Of a stretch of 64,000 bases of DNA, positions 1 to 7,545 are shown in pieces. The notes beneath the pieces are model-generated. The model was not told the origin of the DNA, ran no database searches, and saw only the letters and a list, made by a program, of their open reading frames with translations. The stretch covers positions 1-64,000 of the forward strand of contig CAVDHB010000041.1 of assembly GCA_963608705.1 (NCBI GenBank), read 5' to 3'. Position 1 is the stretch's first letter. Each line of letters begins with the position of its first letter. A program made the position numbers and the translations under genes. This DNA comes from CAVDHB01 sp963608705 (GTDB lineage: Bacteria > Bacteroidota > Bacteroidia > Bacteroidales > Bacteroidaceae).

Positions 1-4
1 GATA

Positions 5-113
5 TTCAGGCGGCTATGACGCCGGGGTTCCACCTCTTCCCATTCCGAACAGAGCAGTTAAGCCCGGTAGTGCCGATGGTACTGCGCAAGCGGGAGAGCA
101 GGAAGCTGCCGTT
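5..113 (+). rRNA. rrf: 5S ribosomal RNA
   Basis: The highly conserved 5S core is present (CCACCTCTTCCCATTCCGAA near 31-50, followed by GAACAGAG and the GCCGATGGTACTGC block near 72-85). The closing helix can be drawn between ggcggct (9-15) and agctgcc (104-110), which sets the approximate ends. The 23S and 16S genes of this operon would lie to the left, outside the window. End positions are accurate to a few bases only. Confidence 0.93.
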
Positions 114-121
114 TTATAGGA

Positions 122-160
122 AGTGGAGTTGTTCCGGAAGGAGCGACTCCACTTTTTTTG
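122..160 (+). terminator. rRNA operon terminator
   Basis: Stem agtggagt (122-129) pairs with actccact (146-153) and runs directly into a T tract (153-159), only a few bases after the 5S closing helix. This is a canonical intrinsic terminator ending the rRNA operon. Confidence 0.85.
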
Positions 161-258
161 TTTATACGCTAAGTAGCAAGGATAGATATTCGCACATTAT
201 ACTTCCACAATTTAAAAATTTTTATCGTCTTAGATTAAGGGATATCTGCTCTGTGCCG

Positions 259-266
259 TACCTTTG
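259..266 (+). promoter_or_regulatory. -7 box of the MATE operon promoter
   Basis: TACCTTTG matches the Bacteroidetes -7 consensus TAnnTTTG and lies 20 bases before the ATG at 286. No clear TTTG -33 element is visible 20 bases upstream. Confidence 0.6.
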
Positions 267-285
267 CGTTATAATACATTCATCA

Positions 286-1650
286 ATGACCAAAGATAAC
301 TACATAAAGATGACTAAAGAGCCTATTCCTAAGTTGATAGGGTCTTTGTGCGTGCCGACTATCATTAGTATGTTGGTCACTTCATTTTATAATATGGCCG
401 ATACTTTTTTTATGGGGCGTATCAATACGCAATGTACAGCGGCTATTGGTGTGTCTTTTTCGGTGATGGCGGTCATACAGGCTGTAGGTTTCTTTTTCGG
501 TCATGGTTCGGGGAATTATATGTCGAGGAAGTTGGGAGCGCATGATGAGGAAAGTGCGAGACGAATGGCTTCTAACGGTTTTTTTCTTGCCTTGATTGCC
601 GGAGGGGTTATCTTGTTATTGGGGGAGTTGTTTTTGACGGAGTTGTCTGTATGGCTCGGGTCTACTCCCACGATACTGCCGTATACCGAGAAGTTTTTAG
701 GTGTTATTTTTATCGGTGCGCCTTTTATGACTGCTTCTTTGGTATTGAATAATCAAATGCGGTTTCAGGGTAATGCCTTGTATGCGATGGTGGGTATAGT
801 TTCAGGGGCTTTGCTGAATATTCTGCTGGAACCGTTGTTTATCTTTGTATTCGGACTTGGAATCACAGGGGCTGCCATCGGTACGGTTATCAGTCAGTTT
901 TTCGGTTTTTGCCTGTTACTTTTTATGGATCATAAGGGAAACAATATATCGATACATTATAAATACTTCTCTCCTTCCTTACGGGTGATGGGGGAGATAT
1001 TCCGTGGCGGATTTCCCTCTTTGTTACGCCAAGGCACGGCTTGTATATCCACCATTGTCTTGAATAAGGAAGCTGGGATTTACGGTGATGCCGCCATTGC
1101 CGGAATGTCTATTGTGACCCGTGTGTTTCTTTTCATTAATTCCTTTGTAGTGGGATTCGGACAGGGATTTCAGCCTGTTTGCGGATATAATTACGGTGCC
1201 GGCTTGTATGGAAGAGTGCGAGATGGATTCTGGTTCTGTGTGCGGGTAGGTTTTTACTTCCTTCTTATAATGGCCGTGTTGGGTTATGTCTTTGCGCCTG
1301 AGGTGGTGGAGACATTCCGAAAGGGGGATTCGGAGGTTACGTCTGTGGGGGTAGCTGCTTTGCGTTGGCAGCTGTTGTCTTTGCCTTTAGGTTCTTTCAT
1401 TGTATTGAGCAATATGATGCTTCAGACACTTCGCAAACCTTTCCGTGCTTCGCTCATGGCGGCTTCACGTCAAGGGTTGTTTTTTATTCCCGCCGTATGG
1501 ATTCTTTCCTCTTGTCTGGGACTTCAAGGCGTGGAGATGAGTCAGATGGTATCGGATATTTGCGCTTTTCTGATAGCTATACCGTTGTCGGGAAGTGTGT
1601 TAAGAGAATTGAGGAGAGGGGCATTCCCTTCTCTTTCAGCAAATAAATAA
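286..1650 (+). CDS. MATE family multidrug/Na+ efflux transporter
   Basis: Inner-membrane drug/cation antiporter of the MATE family, 454 residues. The N-terminus (PKLIGSLCVPTIISMLVTSF, then NMADTFFMGRI) and the segment GHGSGNYMSRKLGA are typical of MepA/NorM-like Bacteroidetes MATE proteins. Hydrophobic stretches run over the whole length, as expected for 12 helices. The open frame continues upstream through the 5S gene to 16, but the promoter box at 259-266 rules that out. I chose ATG 286; ATG 310 (446 residues, beginning MTKEPIPK) is equally plausible and fits family N-termini well. It is the first gene of a three-gene operon, with 12 bases before the next gene. Substrate cannot be read from sequence. 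Confidence 0.9.
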   Translation: MTKDNYIKMTKEPIPKLIGSLCVPTIISMLVTSFYNMADTFFMGRINTQCTAAIGVSFSVMAVIQAVGFFFGHGSGNYMSRKLGAHDEESARRMASNGFFLALIAGGVILLLGELFLTELSVWLGSTPTILPYTEKFLGVIFIGAPFMTASLVLNNQMRFQGNALYAMVGIVSGALLNILLEPLFIFVFGLGITGAAIGTVISQFFGFCLLLFMDHKGNNISIHYKYFSPSLRVMGEIFRGGFPSLLRQGTACISTIVLNKEAGIYGDAAIAGMSIVTRVFLFINSFVVGFGQGFQPVCGYNYGAGLYGRVRDGFWFCVRVGFYFLLIMAVLGYVFAPEVVETFRKGDSEVTSVGVAALRWQLLSLPLGSFIVLSNMMLQTLRKPFRASLMAASRQGLFFIPAVWILSSCLGLQGVEMSQMVSDICAFLIAIPLSGSVLRELRRGAFPSLSANK

Positions 1651-1662
1651 AATCAAGAAAAT

Positions 1663-2325
1663 ATGGAAATGCCGTCATTTGTGCAAATACTGGATTTTAT
1701 AGGAACGTTCGCTTTTGCGATTAGTGGAATCCGTTTAGCTTCCATCAAGCGTTTCGACTGGTTTGGTGCCTATGTGGTGGGGTTTGTGACCGCTATTGGC
1801 GGGGGTACATTGAGAGACTTGCTTCTTGACGTGACCCCTGCATGGATGACTTCGCCTGTATATGTGGTGTGTACAGGGTTGGCTTTGCTGAGCGTCATCT
1901 GCTTTGGCCGTCAGATATTTCGGTTAAATGACACGTTTTTCATTTTCGACACGGTGGGACTTGCCTTGTTTACAGTGGTGGGAGCTGGAAAAAGTCTTGC
2001 GATGGGGTATCCTTTTTGGGTGGCGATTATCATGGGAAGCATGACGGGAGCTGCCGGGGGAATGATTCGGGATGTGCTAAGCAATGAGATTCCGCTGATT
2101 TTCCAGAAAGACATCTATGCCATGGCCTGTGTGGTGGGTGGTGTCGTTTACTGGCTGTGTAGTGGGCTGGGTGTTCCTGATTACATAGGGCAGATAGGAT
2201 GCGGTGTGATGGTGGCGCTTACCCGTATATTGGCGGTGAAGTATCAGATTCGTCTTCCGGTCTTGCCTGATTTTGTGGAAGAGAAAAAGCCCAGTGACGA
2301 GAAACAAGAGAATAAGAAGAAATGA
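1663..2325 (+). CDS. TRIC-like cation channel family protein (UPF0126/YadS type)
   Basis: A 220-residue membrane protein with the two-fold repeated architecture of the UPF0126/prokaryotic TRIC family. Each half carries the glycine-rich motif followed by R-D: AIGGGTLRDLLLD near residues 46-58 and AAGGMIRDVLSNEIP near 126-140. Members form trimeric monovalent-cation channels in the cytoplasmic membrane; some homologues have been linked to glycine uptake. The C-terminal tail is charged and lysine-rich (EEKKPSDEKQENKKK). The stop overlaps the next start (ATGA), so the two are translationally coupled. Confidence 0.85.
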   Translation: MEMPSFVQILDFIGTFAFAISGIRLASIKRFDWFGAYVVGFVTAIGGGTLRDLLLDVTPAWMTSPVYVVCTGLALLSVICFGRQIFRLNDTFFIFDTVGLALFTVVGAGKSLAMGYPFWVAIIMGSMTGAAGGMIRDVLSNEIPLIFQKDIYAMACVVGGVVYWLCSGLGVPDYIGQIGCGVMVALTRILAVKYQIRLPVLPDFVEEKKPSDEKQENKKK

Positions 2326-3359
2326 AAGGATTAGCCTGTTTTTTGTTGGCCGCTGTGTGTTTGGTGGCTTGTAGTAATAACGTAACTAAAGAAGAAGTAA
2401 AGCGGCGATATGCCTCTGCCGTGACACAGTTGAAAGTCACGAGTTATTATAAAGTGAAATTAGTGGACGGTCATGTGTTTTACTTTTCCCCCGTTGATTC
2501 CACAGGGATGGATTATCGTTTCTATACGGACGAGATGCAAGCTCGTGGACAGGCTTCCGTGTATTATGCCACAGCTTTCTATGTGTCGGATGAGGGCGTG
2601 TTGATTACCTCTTCCACCGCTACGACTGTGCCTGTGAACACGAACAATGTCTGTCGTTCACTGGCCAACCAGCTGGATTATTTAAAGCGGTTTTACACAC
2701 AGGAGCAGTTGAAATATACGTTGCGTGTGGCAGAGGTGGAAGATGGATATAATATATTAGACAAGGAGCGTGCGGAAGTCTTGTCGCAGGTTGGGAGTGA
2801 TTTACGGGGACGTAATATGATAGCCAACCAGTATATGCAGAAGCGTTCCATGTTGGATAAGATGTATAAGGACTGTACGCAAAAGAGGGATTCTTTGACG
2901 GGCGTGATAAAGTCATTGGAAAAGTACAATGGTACAGAGGTGGAAATAGCGCCCGTTAGAAAGGTGGAGCTTTTGTCTCGTGCCGGTACGGTTTCTTGTG
3001 AGGTGAAGGCTGAGAATGATACGATGAATTTGGCAGTGTTACAACGGGTGGATAAGCTAACCCCAGAGGAAGTAGAGCCTTTGGCTGTTCCTTCTGAAGG
3101 ATGGGGCTTGCTTCATTTATGGGGAGACGATACAGAATATACTCCTTGTTATATAATAGGTTTCCAAGAAAAGGGTAATCTCTCCTCCTTAGGTGTTTTG
3201 GATGGGAAAGTTGATACCGGGGATTGGGTGACAAATGGCAGTCCCGTGTTTGACTGTCGTGGGGAGTTGCGCTTTGTATGTGTGCTGGATGTCAATGGGA
3301 ACAGGAAGAATGTAGGTATTCAGACATTGTTTCGTATGATACGTGTCAAAGGAGATTGA
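2322..3359 (+). CDS. lipoprotein with degenerate trypsin-like fold (putative pseudo-protease)
   Basis: A 345-residue lipoprotein with signal peptide and lipobox LVAC (Cys17). Residues about 75-105 (YYATAFYVSDEGVLITS) resemble the start of a trypsin-like protease domain, where active enzymes read G-T-A/G-F-x-V-...-T-N-x-H. Here the catalytic His position is occupied by STAT. Near the C-terminus GDWVTNGSPVFD aligns with the nucleophile motif GNSGSPVF, with the Ser replaced by Asn. Residues about 130-205 between these parts look helical and charged. So it looks like a trypsin-fold protein that has lost catalysis, perhaps a binding or scaffold protein in the periplasm. Fold assignment is by eye. 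It overlaps the channel gene by 4 bases and ends the operon. Confidence 0.6.
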   Translation: MKGLACFLLAAVCLVACSNNVTKEEVKRRYASAVTQLKVTSYYKVKLVDGHVFYFSPVDSTGMDYRFYTDEMQARGQASVYYATAFYVSDEGVLITSSTATTVPVNTNNVCRSLANQLDYLKRFYTQEQLKYTLRVAEVEDGYNILDKERAEVLSQVGSDLRGRNMIANQYMQKRSMLDKMYKDCTQKRDSLTGVIKSLEKYNGTEVEIAPVRKVELLSRAGTVSCEVKAENDTMNLAVLQRVDKLTPEEVEPLAVPSEGWGLLHLWGDDTEYTPCYIIGFQEKGNLSSLGVLDGKVDTGDWVTNGSPVFDCRGELRFVCVLDVNGNRKNVGIQTLFRMIRVKGD

Positions 3360-3408
3360 GCGGGATGTCTTTTCAGTCTTAATAATCCTAAATAAACAGC
3401 TTAACTTA

Positions 3409-3438
3409 TTGACAGTCTATGAGAAAGTTGTATCTTTG
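3409..3438 (+). promoter_or_regulatory. rpsA promoter
   Basis: TTG (3409-3411), 19 bases, then TATCTTTG (3431-3438): an almost ideal Bacteroidetes housekeeping promoter. The leader of about 55 bases ends in an AT-rich run of TTAA/ATTA repeats (3471-3494) directly before the start codon, which should keep the ribosome entry site unstructured; no Shine-Dalgarno is seen. Confidence 0.85.
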
Positions 3439-3501
3439 CGCCGATTATTGACAACATAATGTCTAACTCTATTTAATTAATTAATTAATTATTAACTGTT
3501 T

Positions 3502-5301
3502 ATGTCAGAAGAAACAAAGAAAGTACAGCCGTTGGCTGATTTCGATTGGGATTCCTTTGAAAACGGAACTGTCGAAACGAAATCCACTAAGGAGGCCGAT
3601 GAGAAGGCTTATGACGGCACACTGAACAAAGTGGGTGATCATGAGGTGATTGAGGGCAAGGTGATTGCCATCACTAAACGTGAAGTCGTGGTGAATATCG
3701 GCTTCAAGTCTGATGGTGTGATTCCCGCCAATGAGTTCCGTTACAATTCCGATTTGAAAGTTGGCGACACTGTAGAAGTATATATAGACAACCAGGAGGA
3801 CAAAAAAGGTCAGCTGGTTCTCTCTCACAGAAAAGCGCGCGCTATCCGCGCATGGGCTCGTGTGAACGAGGCTTTGGAGAACGACGAGATTGTGAAGGGT
3901 TTCATCAAATGCCGCACAAAGGGTGGTATGATTGTGGACATCTTTGGCATCGAAGCTTTCTTGCCAGGTTCACAAATCGACGTGAAACCTATCCGCGACT
4001 ACGATGTGTTCGTAGGAAAGACCATGGAATTCAAGATTGTGAAAATCAATCAGGAATACCGCAATGTCGTTGTTTCCCACAAGGCTCTTATCGAGGCAGA
4101 ACTGGAAGCACAGAAGAAAGAAATCATCAGCCACTTGGAGAAAGGACAGATTCTCGAGGGAACTGTCAAGAACATCACTTCTTATGGTGTGTTCATCGAC
4201 TTGGGCGGCGTAGACGGTTTGATTCATATTACAGATCTTTCTTGGGGTCGTGTGAACGATCCGCACGAAATCGTGAAGTTGGATGACAAGTTGAAAGTGG
4301 TTATCCTTGACTTCGACGACGAGCGCAAGCGTATCGCCTTAGGTTTGAAGCAGCTTACTCCTCATCCTTGGGACAAGTTGGATCCGAACTTGAAGGTTGG
4401 TGACCACGTGAAGGGTAAAGTAGTTGTGATGGCTGACTACGGTGCGTTTGTGGAAATCGCTCCGGGCGTGGAAGGCTTGATTCACGTATCTGAGATGTCT
4501 TGGAGCCAGCACTTGCGTTCCGCTCAGGACTTCTTGAAGGTGGGTGACGAAGTAGAGGCTGTTATCTTGTCTCTGGATCGTACAGAGCGTAAGATGTCTC
4601 TCGGCTTGAAGCAATTGAAACCGGATCCTTGGGCTGACATCGAGGAGAAATATCCTGTAGGAAGCAAACATACGGGTACTGTACGCAACTTCACTAACTT
4701 TGGCGTATTCGTAGAGTTGGAAGAAGGTGTAGACGGTTTGATTCATATCTCCGACCTTTCTTGGACTAAGAAAGTGAAACATCCTTCTGAGTTCACTAAA
4801 GTAGGTGCTCCGATGGACGTGATTGTATTGGAAATCGACAAGGAAAACCGTCGTTTGAGCCTTGGCCACAAGCAGTTGGAAGACAATCCTTGGGATGTGT
4901 TCTCTGACGTATTCAAGGCAGGTTCCGTACACGAGGGTACTATCGTGGAGATGCTGGACAAGGGCGCTGTGATTCAGTTGGAATACGGTGTGGAAGGTTT
5001 TGCTACTCCGAAACACCTTGTGAAGGAAGATGGCACACAGGCTCAGTTGAACGAGAAATTGCCGTTCAAGGTGATTGAGTTTAACAAGGACGCACACAGA
5101 ATCATCCTTTCTCACAGCCGTACGTTCGAAGATGACAAGCGTGGTGACCGTCCACGTCGTGAAGACCGTCCGAGAAGAAGTCCGCGTCGTGAGGATATTC
5201 CGATGATTCAGAACCAAGCTGCTTCTACCACTTTGGGCGACATCGATGCATTGGCTGCATTGAAGGCTAAGATGGAGAAAGACGCTGAAAAGAATAATTA
5301 A
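3502..5301 (+). CDS. rpsA: 30S ribosomal protein S1
   Basis: Ribosomal protein S1, 599 residues, the usual length in Bacteroidales. Six S1 (OB-fold) RNA-binding repeats can be followed at roughly residues 46-113, 130-198, 215-285, 300-372, 385-457 and 470-540; repeats 3-5 carry the typical G-V-(D/E)-G-L-I-H-(I/V)-S/T signature. An acidic N-terminal arm binds the ribosome in the family. The tail after repeat 6 is rich in Arg/Asp (RGDRPRREDRPRR), followed by a Lys-rich end. S1 recruits mRNA to the 30S subunit. It is monocistronic, with its own promoter and terminator. Confidence 0.97.
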   Translation: MSEETKKVQPLADFDWDSFENGTVETKSTKEADEKAYDGTLNKVGDHEVIEGKVIAITKREVVVNIGFKSDGVIPANEFRYNSDLKVGDTVEVYIDNQEDKKGQLVLSHRKARAIRAWARVNEALENDEIVKGFIKCRTKGGMIVDIFGIEAFLPGSQIDVKPIRDYDVFVGKTMEFKIVKINQEYRNVVVSHKALIEAELEAQKKEIISHLEKGQILEGTVKNITSYGVFIDLGGVDGLIHITDLSWGRVNDPHEIVKLDDKLKVVILDFDDERKRIALGLKQLTPHPWDKLDPNLKVGDHVKGKVVVMADYGAFVEIAPGVEGLIHVSEMSWSQHLRSAQDFLKVGDEVEAVILSLDRTERKMSLGLKQLKPDPWADIEEKYPVGSKHTGTVRNFTNFGVFVELEEGVDGLIHISDLSWTKKVKHPSEFTKVGAPMDVIVLEIDKENRRLSLGHKQLEDNPWDVFSDVFKAGSVHEGTIVEMLDKGAVIQLEYGVEGFATPKHLVKEDGTQAQLNEKLPFKVIEFNKDAHRIILSHSRTFEDDKRGDRPRREDRPRRSPRREDIPMIQNQAASTTLGDIDALAALKAKMEKDAEKNN

Positions 5302-5343
5302 TTCTCAGCGCGCAGCAATAAAAAGAATTCTTGATAACAACAG

Positions 5344-5373
5344 GGGAGTGACCAAATGGCCACTCCCTTTTTT
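5344..5373 (+). terminator. rpsA terminator
   Basis: Stem gggagtg (5344-5350) / cactccc (5361-5367), followed by T6 (5368-5373). It sits between rpsA and the convergent glycosyltransferase gene. Confidence 0.88.
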
Positions 5374-5395
5374 AGTAATATGATGAATCGGTCGT

Positions 5396-6451
5396 TCATC
5401 TTAGTAAAGGCATTATCTCTTTCAGTACATTGCGGGCTACCGCTTCGCAATTGTATTCTTTCTCTGCCAGTTTCCTTCCATTTTCCCCCATACATTTTCC
5501 CTTGTGTGGCTCGTCTACTAACGCTTTCATGGCAGTGTGCAGGGCTTGTTTGTCATAGGGAGGTACAGACAAGCCGATTTGGCAGGCATCCACATCTATT
5601 GGGTTGTCCTTGTGACGGGTGCAGATAAGCGGCTTCCCGCAGGACATGGCATCCAGCACGCTGGTGTAGCCCACGCCGAAATTCACTTTCTGGCAAATAA
5701 CCAATGCGCAGGATGATTGCAGAATCTCACGGTAAATGAAATCGTAGGCGTTGTCTTTCCCGTCCAGGTAAACGACTTCCACGTTCTCCATGTGATTGGC
5801 TTTTTGCAGGGTTGGTGTATAGTCGCAGTGGCTGAAAGAACGGGTGGTGATTATTTTAAGGCGGGCATGTTCTATGCCTTTGAATGCCTCTATCATTGTG
5901 TCAAAATCCCGGAATGCCTTCCCTGTAGAGAGGAAAGTGTAGGTTTCGCTTTCTGGCGCATGGGTGATACGGTCGATATAATCCAGGTCTTCTCCCCATT
6001 TCAGATAGACACATTGAGAAGGAGAGGCGATGCCCCTTTCTATATAGGGAGCGATGTGTTTCTTAGTGATGAAGAATATCTTGTTGAACGTATGGTAGTA
6101 GGCTTTTAACATCCTTCTTGTCCATGCCTTGTCGTTAAGCAGCGGTGTGTATTTCCAGCAAAATACAGGTTTATTGTAGATTCGGAGCATTTTCAGGAAC
6201 GAGATAAACAGGAGATTTGTGGGGTCTGTGCCATAATACAATGCGTCATGTTTCGTCCTTAGGATGCGCAGCATGAGTTTCCATGCGGTTTTCAATGAAG
6301 TCCATTTGGAGTAGTTCGTTTGCTTGTAGTACAGGTAGCGGACTTTTATCTCTCCCTTGGATATACGTTCGAGATAGTTTGCGGCGAACAATTTGTGGCC
6401 GGGCATGTCTTTCATGTGGGAAGCCACGGGAAAGAGAATAATCTTAGGCAT
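5396..6451 (-). CDS. GT-B fold glycosyltransferase (GT4-like)
   Basis: A 351-residue cytoplasmic glycosyltransferase with a two-Rossmann (GT-B) layout. The N-terminal half contains PVASHMKDMPGHKLFAANY and a TDPTNLLFISF segment. The C-terminal nucleotide-sugar domain has FLSTGKAFRDFDTMIEAFKG (the family's start of the donor domain) and GVGYTSVLDAMSCGKPLICT, which corresponds to the E-x7-E/G-x-P donor loop of GT4 enzymes. It probably adds a sugar to a surface glycan or O-glycan. It lies 21 bases downstream of the other glycosyltransferase in the same operon. Acceptor and donor sugars cannot be deduced. Confidence 0.82.
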   Translation of the reverse strand: MPKIILFPVASHMKDMPGHKLFAANYLERISKGEIKVRYLYYKQTNYSKWTSLKTAWKLMLRILRTKHDALYYGTDPTNLLFISFLKMLRIYNKPVFCWKYTPLLNDKAWTRRMLKAYYHTFNKIFFITKKHIAPYIERGIASPSQCVYLKWGEDLDYIDRITHAPESETYTFLSTGKAFRDFDTMIEAFKGIEHARLKIITTRSFSHCDYTPTLQKANHMENVEVVYLDGKDNAYDFIYREILQSSCALVICQKVNFGVGYTSVLDAMSCGKPLICTRHKDNPIDVDACQIGLSVPPYDKQALHTAMKALVDEPHKGKCMGENGRKLAEKEYNCEAVARNVLKEIMPLLR

Positions 6452-6472
6452 ATAGACAGTTGTTAGAAAGGG

Positions 6473-7384
6473 TTAAGCTCCGAAGTCTCCTTTCAGGGTT
6501 CGTTTGATGCGGCGAAGAGCCTTTGCGAAGAAGGAGTTGGTGCGGGCATAATAGCGGACGTAGGCTTTTCTCGCCTCTTTATTCTCCTCTATAGGGGAGA
6601 TTTTCTTTACTATTATAGGGGTTTGCGTAAGGTTGGAGTCATAGAGACCTCCACCTCCGCAGTTGGTGCCGCTTCCGTCGAATCCTTCATTCTGTACCAT
6701 AGAGCGTCCCACGTTGAGCGACAGAATGCCTCGCAGGAAGAGAGAGGCGTTCCAGCGGATGGCCCAGGAGTTGTTCTGTCCCATGATTTGACGGCGCAGC
6801 ATACGTGTGTAGCCGTATTTCCCGTTGAAGTCGAACTCGTAGGTAAGGTTGCGTTCCTCCAGTTCTTTAAGCAAAGCCTTTCCGTCTGGGTTGAAGTATT
6901 TCCACGCCCTTTTCCATGTGGCCCATCCCCAGCTCCCAGTCCATTTGATGAGGAAAGTTTCCGGCAAGCTGGAGTCTTTTGTGAAGTCGCAGGCTTGTAT
7001 GTGACCCACTTTTTCTTCGTCGGCATACGTGTCCAATGCGTCGTTCATGAATTGCAGGAAATAAGGGGCTACTACCAAGTCGTCTTCCAGTACAATCACC
7101 TTTCCGAAACGGTCGGTCAGGTTAGTGACCCCGTCAATGATGTTTCGTGCCAAGCCCCAGTTCTCCGAGCGTTCCACGATATGCAGGTCTTTGAACCCTT
7201 TGATGGTGTGAATGTATCGTCTGACGTATGCCACCTTGTCTTTATCTTTCTCCGTTTTCGGTGCGTCAGCGTATACAAACAACTCGCTTTCCGAGGCAAG
7301 TGGGTTCTTTGCCAGCGATTCCACCGCCCTCTTGAGATGTTCCGGGCGGTTGTAGGCAAAGAGCAATATGGGCGCTTTTTTCAT
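6473..7384 (-). CDS. GT-A fold glycosyltransferase (GT2-like)
   Basis: A 303-residue enzyme that opens with PILLFAYNRPEHLKRAVESL, the nucleotide-binding start of GT-A transferases. It has the acidic metal-binding motif VIVLEDDLVVAP (LEDD replacing DxD) near residue 97. The segment KWTGSWGWATWKRAWKYF near 145-162 is characteristic of a Bacteroidetes group that acts in glycan assembly. It is the first gene of a two-gene minus-strand unit with a -7 box just upstream (7417-7424). No polysaccharide locus surrounds it, so the pair may be an orphan glycosylation module. Confidence 0.82.
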   Translation of the reverse strand: MKKAPILLFAYNRPEHLKRAVESLAKNPLASESELFVYADAPKTEKDKDKVAYVRRYIHTIKGFKDLHIVERSENWGLARNIIDGVTNLTDRFGKVIVLEDDLVVAPYFLQFMNDALDTYADEEKVGHIQACDFTKDSSLPETFLIKWTGSWGWATWKRAWKYFNPDGKALLKELEERNLTYEFDFNGKYGYTRMLRRQIMGQNNSWAIRWNASLFLRGILSLNVGRSMVQNEGFDGSGTNCGGGGLYDSNLTQTPIIVKKISPIEENKEARKAYVRYYARTNSFFAKALRRIKRTLKGDFGA

Positions 7385-7416
7385 GTTACTTTATTTTCAG
7401 TAGTTATATCTGTCTG

Positions 7417-7424
7417 CAAAGATA
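7417..7424 (-). promoter_or_regulatory. -7 box for the glycosyltransferase pair
   Basis: On the minus strand the sequence reads TATCTTTG followed by C, about 33 bases before the ATG at 7384. It matches TAnnTTTG; no good -33 element at the right distance. Confidence 0.65.
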
Positions 7425-7472
7425 CTAAATTCAAGGCAAAACACCACGGAGAAAGATATTTGAGAACAAGAG

Positions 7473-7518
7473 AAGCCGCCATCTGTAATTTCCACACGGG
7501 AAATTTGGATGGCGGCTT
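7473..7518 (-). terminator. hairpin at the 3' end of the fructan operon
   Basis: A long perfect outer stem, aagccgccatc (7473-7483) with gatggcggctt (7508-7518), encloses an inner stem aatttcc/ggaaatt. It lies 28 bases past the GH32 stop codon. The T tract on the minus strand is short, so termination strength is uncertain; it could also stabilise the mRNA 3' end. Confidence 0.75.
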
Positions 7519-7545
7519 AGCAAAGATAGGATGCTATTTCTACTT

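Noticed and set aside
16..285. Open frame extending the MATE gene upstream by 90 codons
   Set aside because: It runs through the 5S rRNA gene, the rRNA terminator and the promoter box at 259-266.
4339..5217. 292-codon minus-strand open frame within rpsA
   Set aside because: Shadow of a strongly biased, repetitive coding sequence; no start signal, promoter or recognisable domain.
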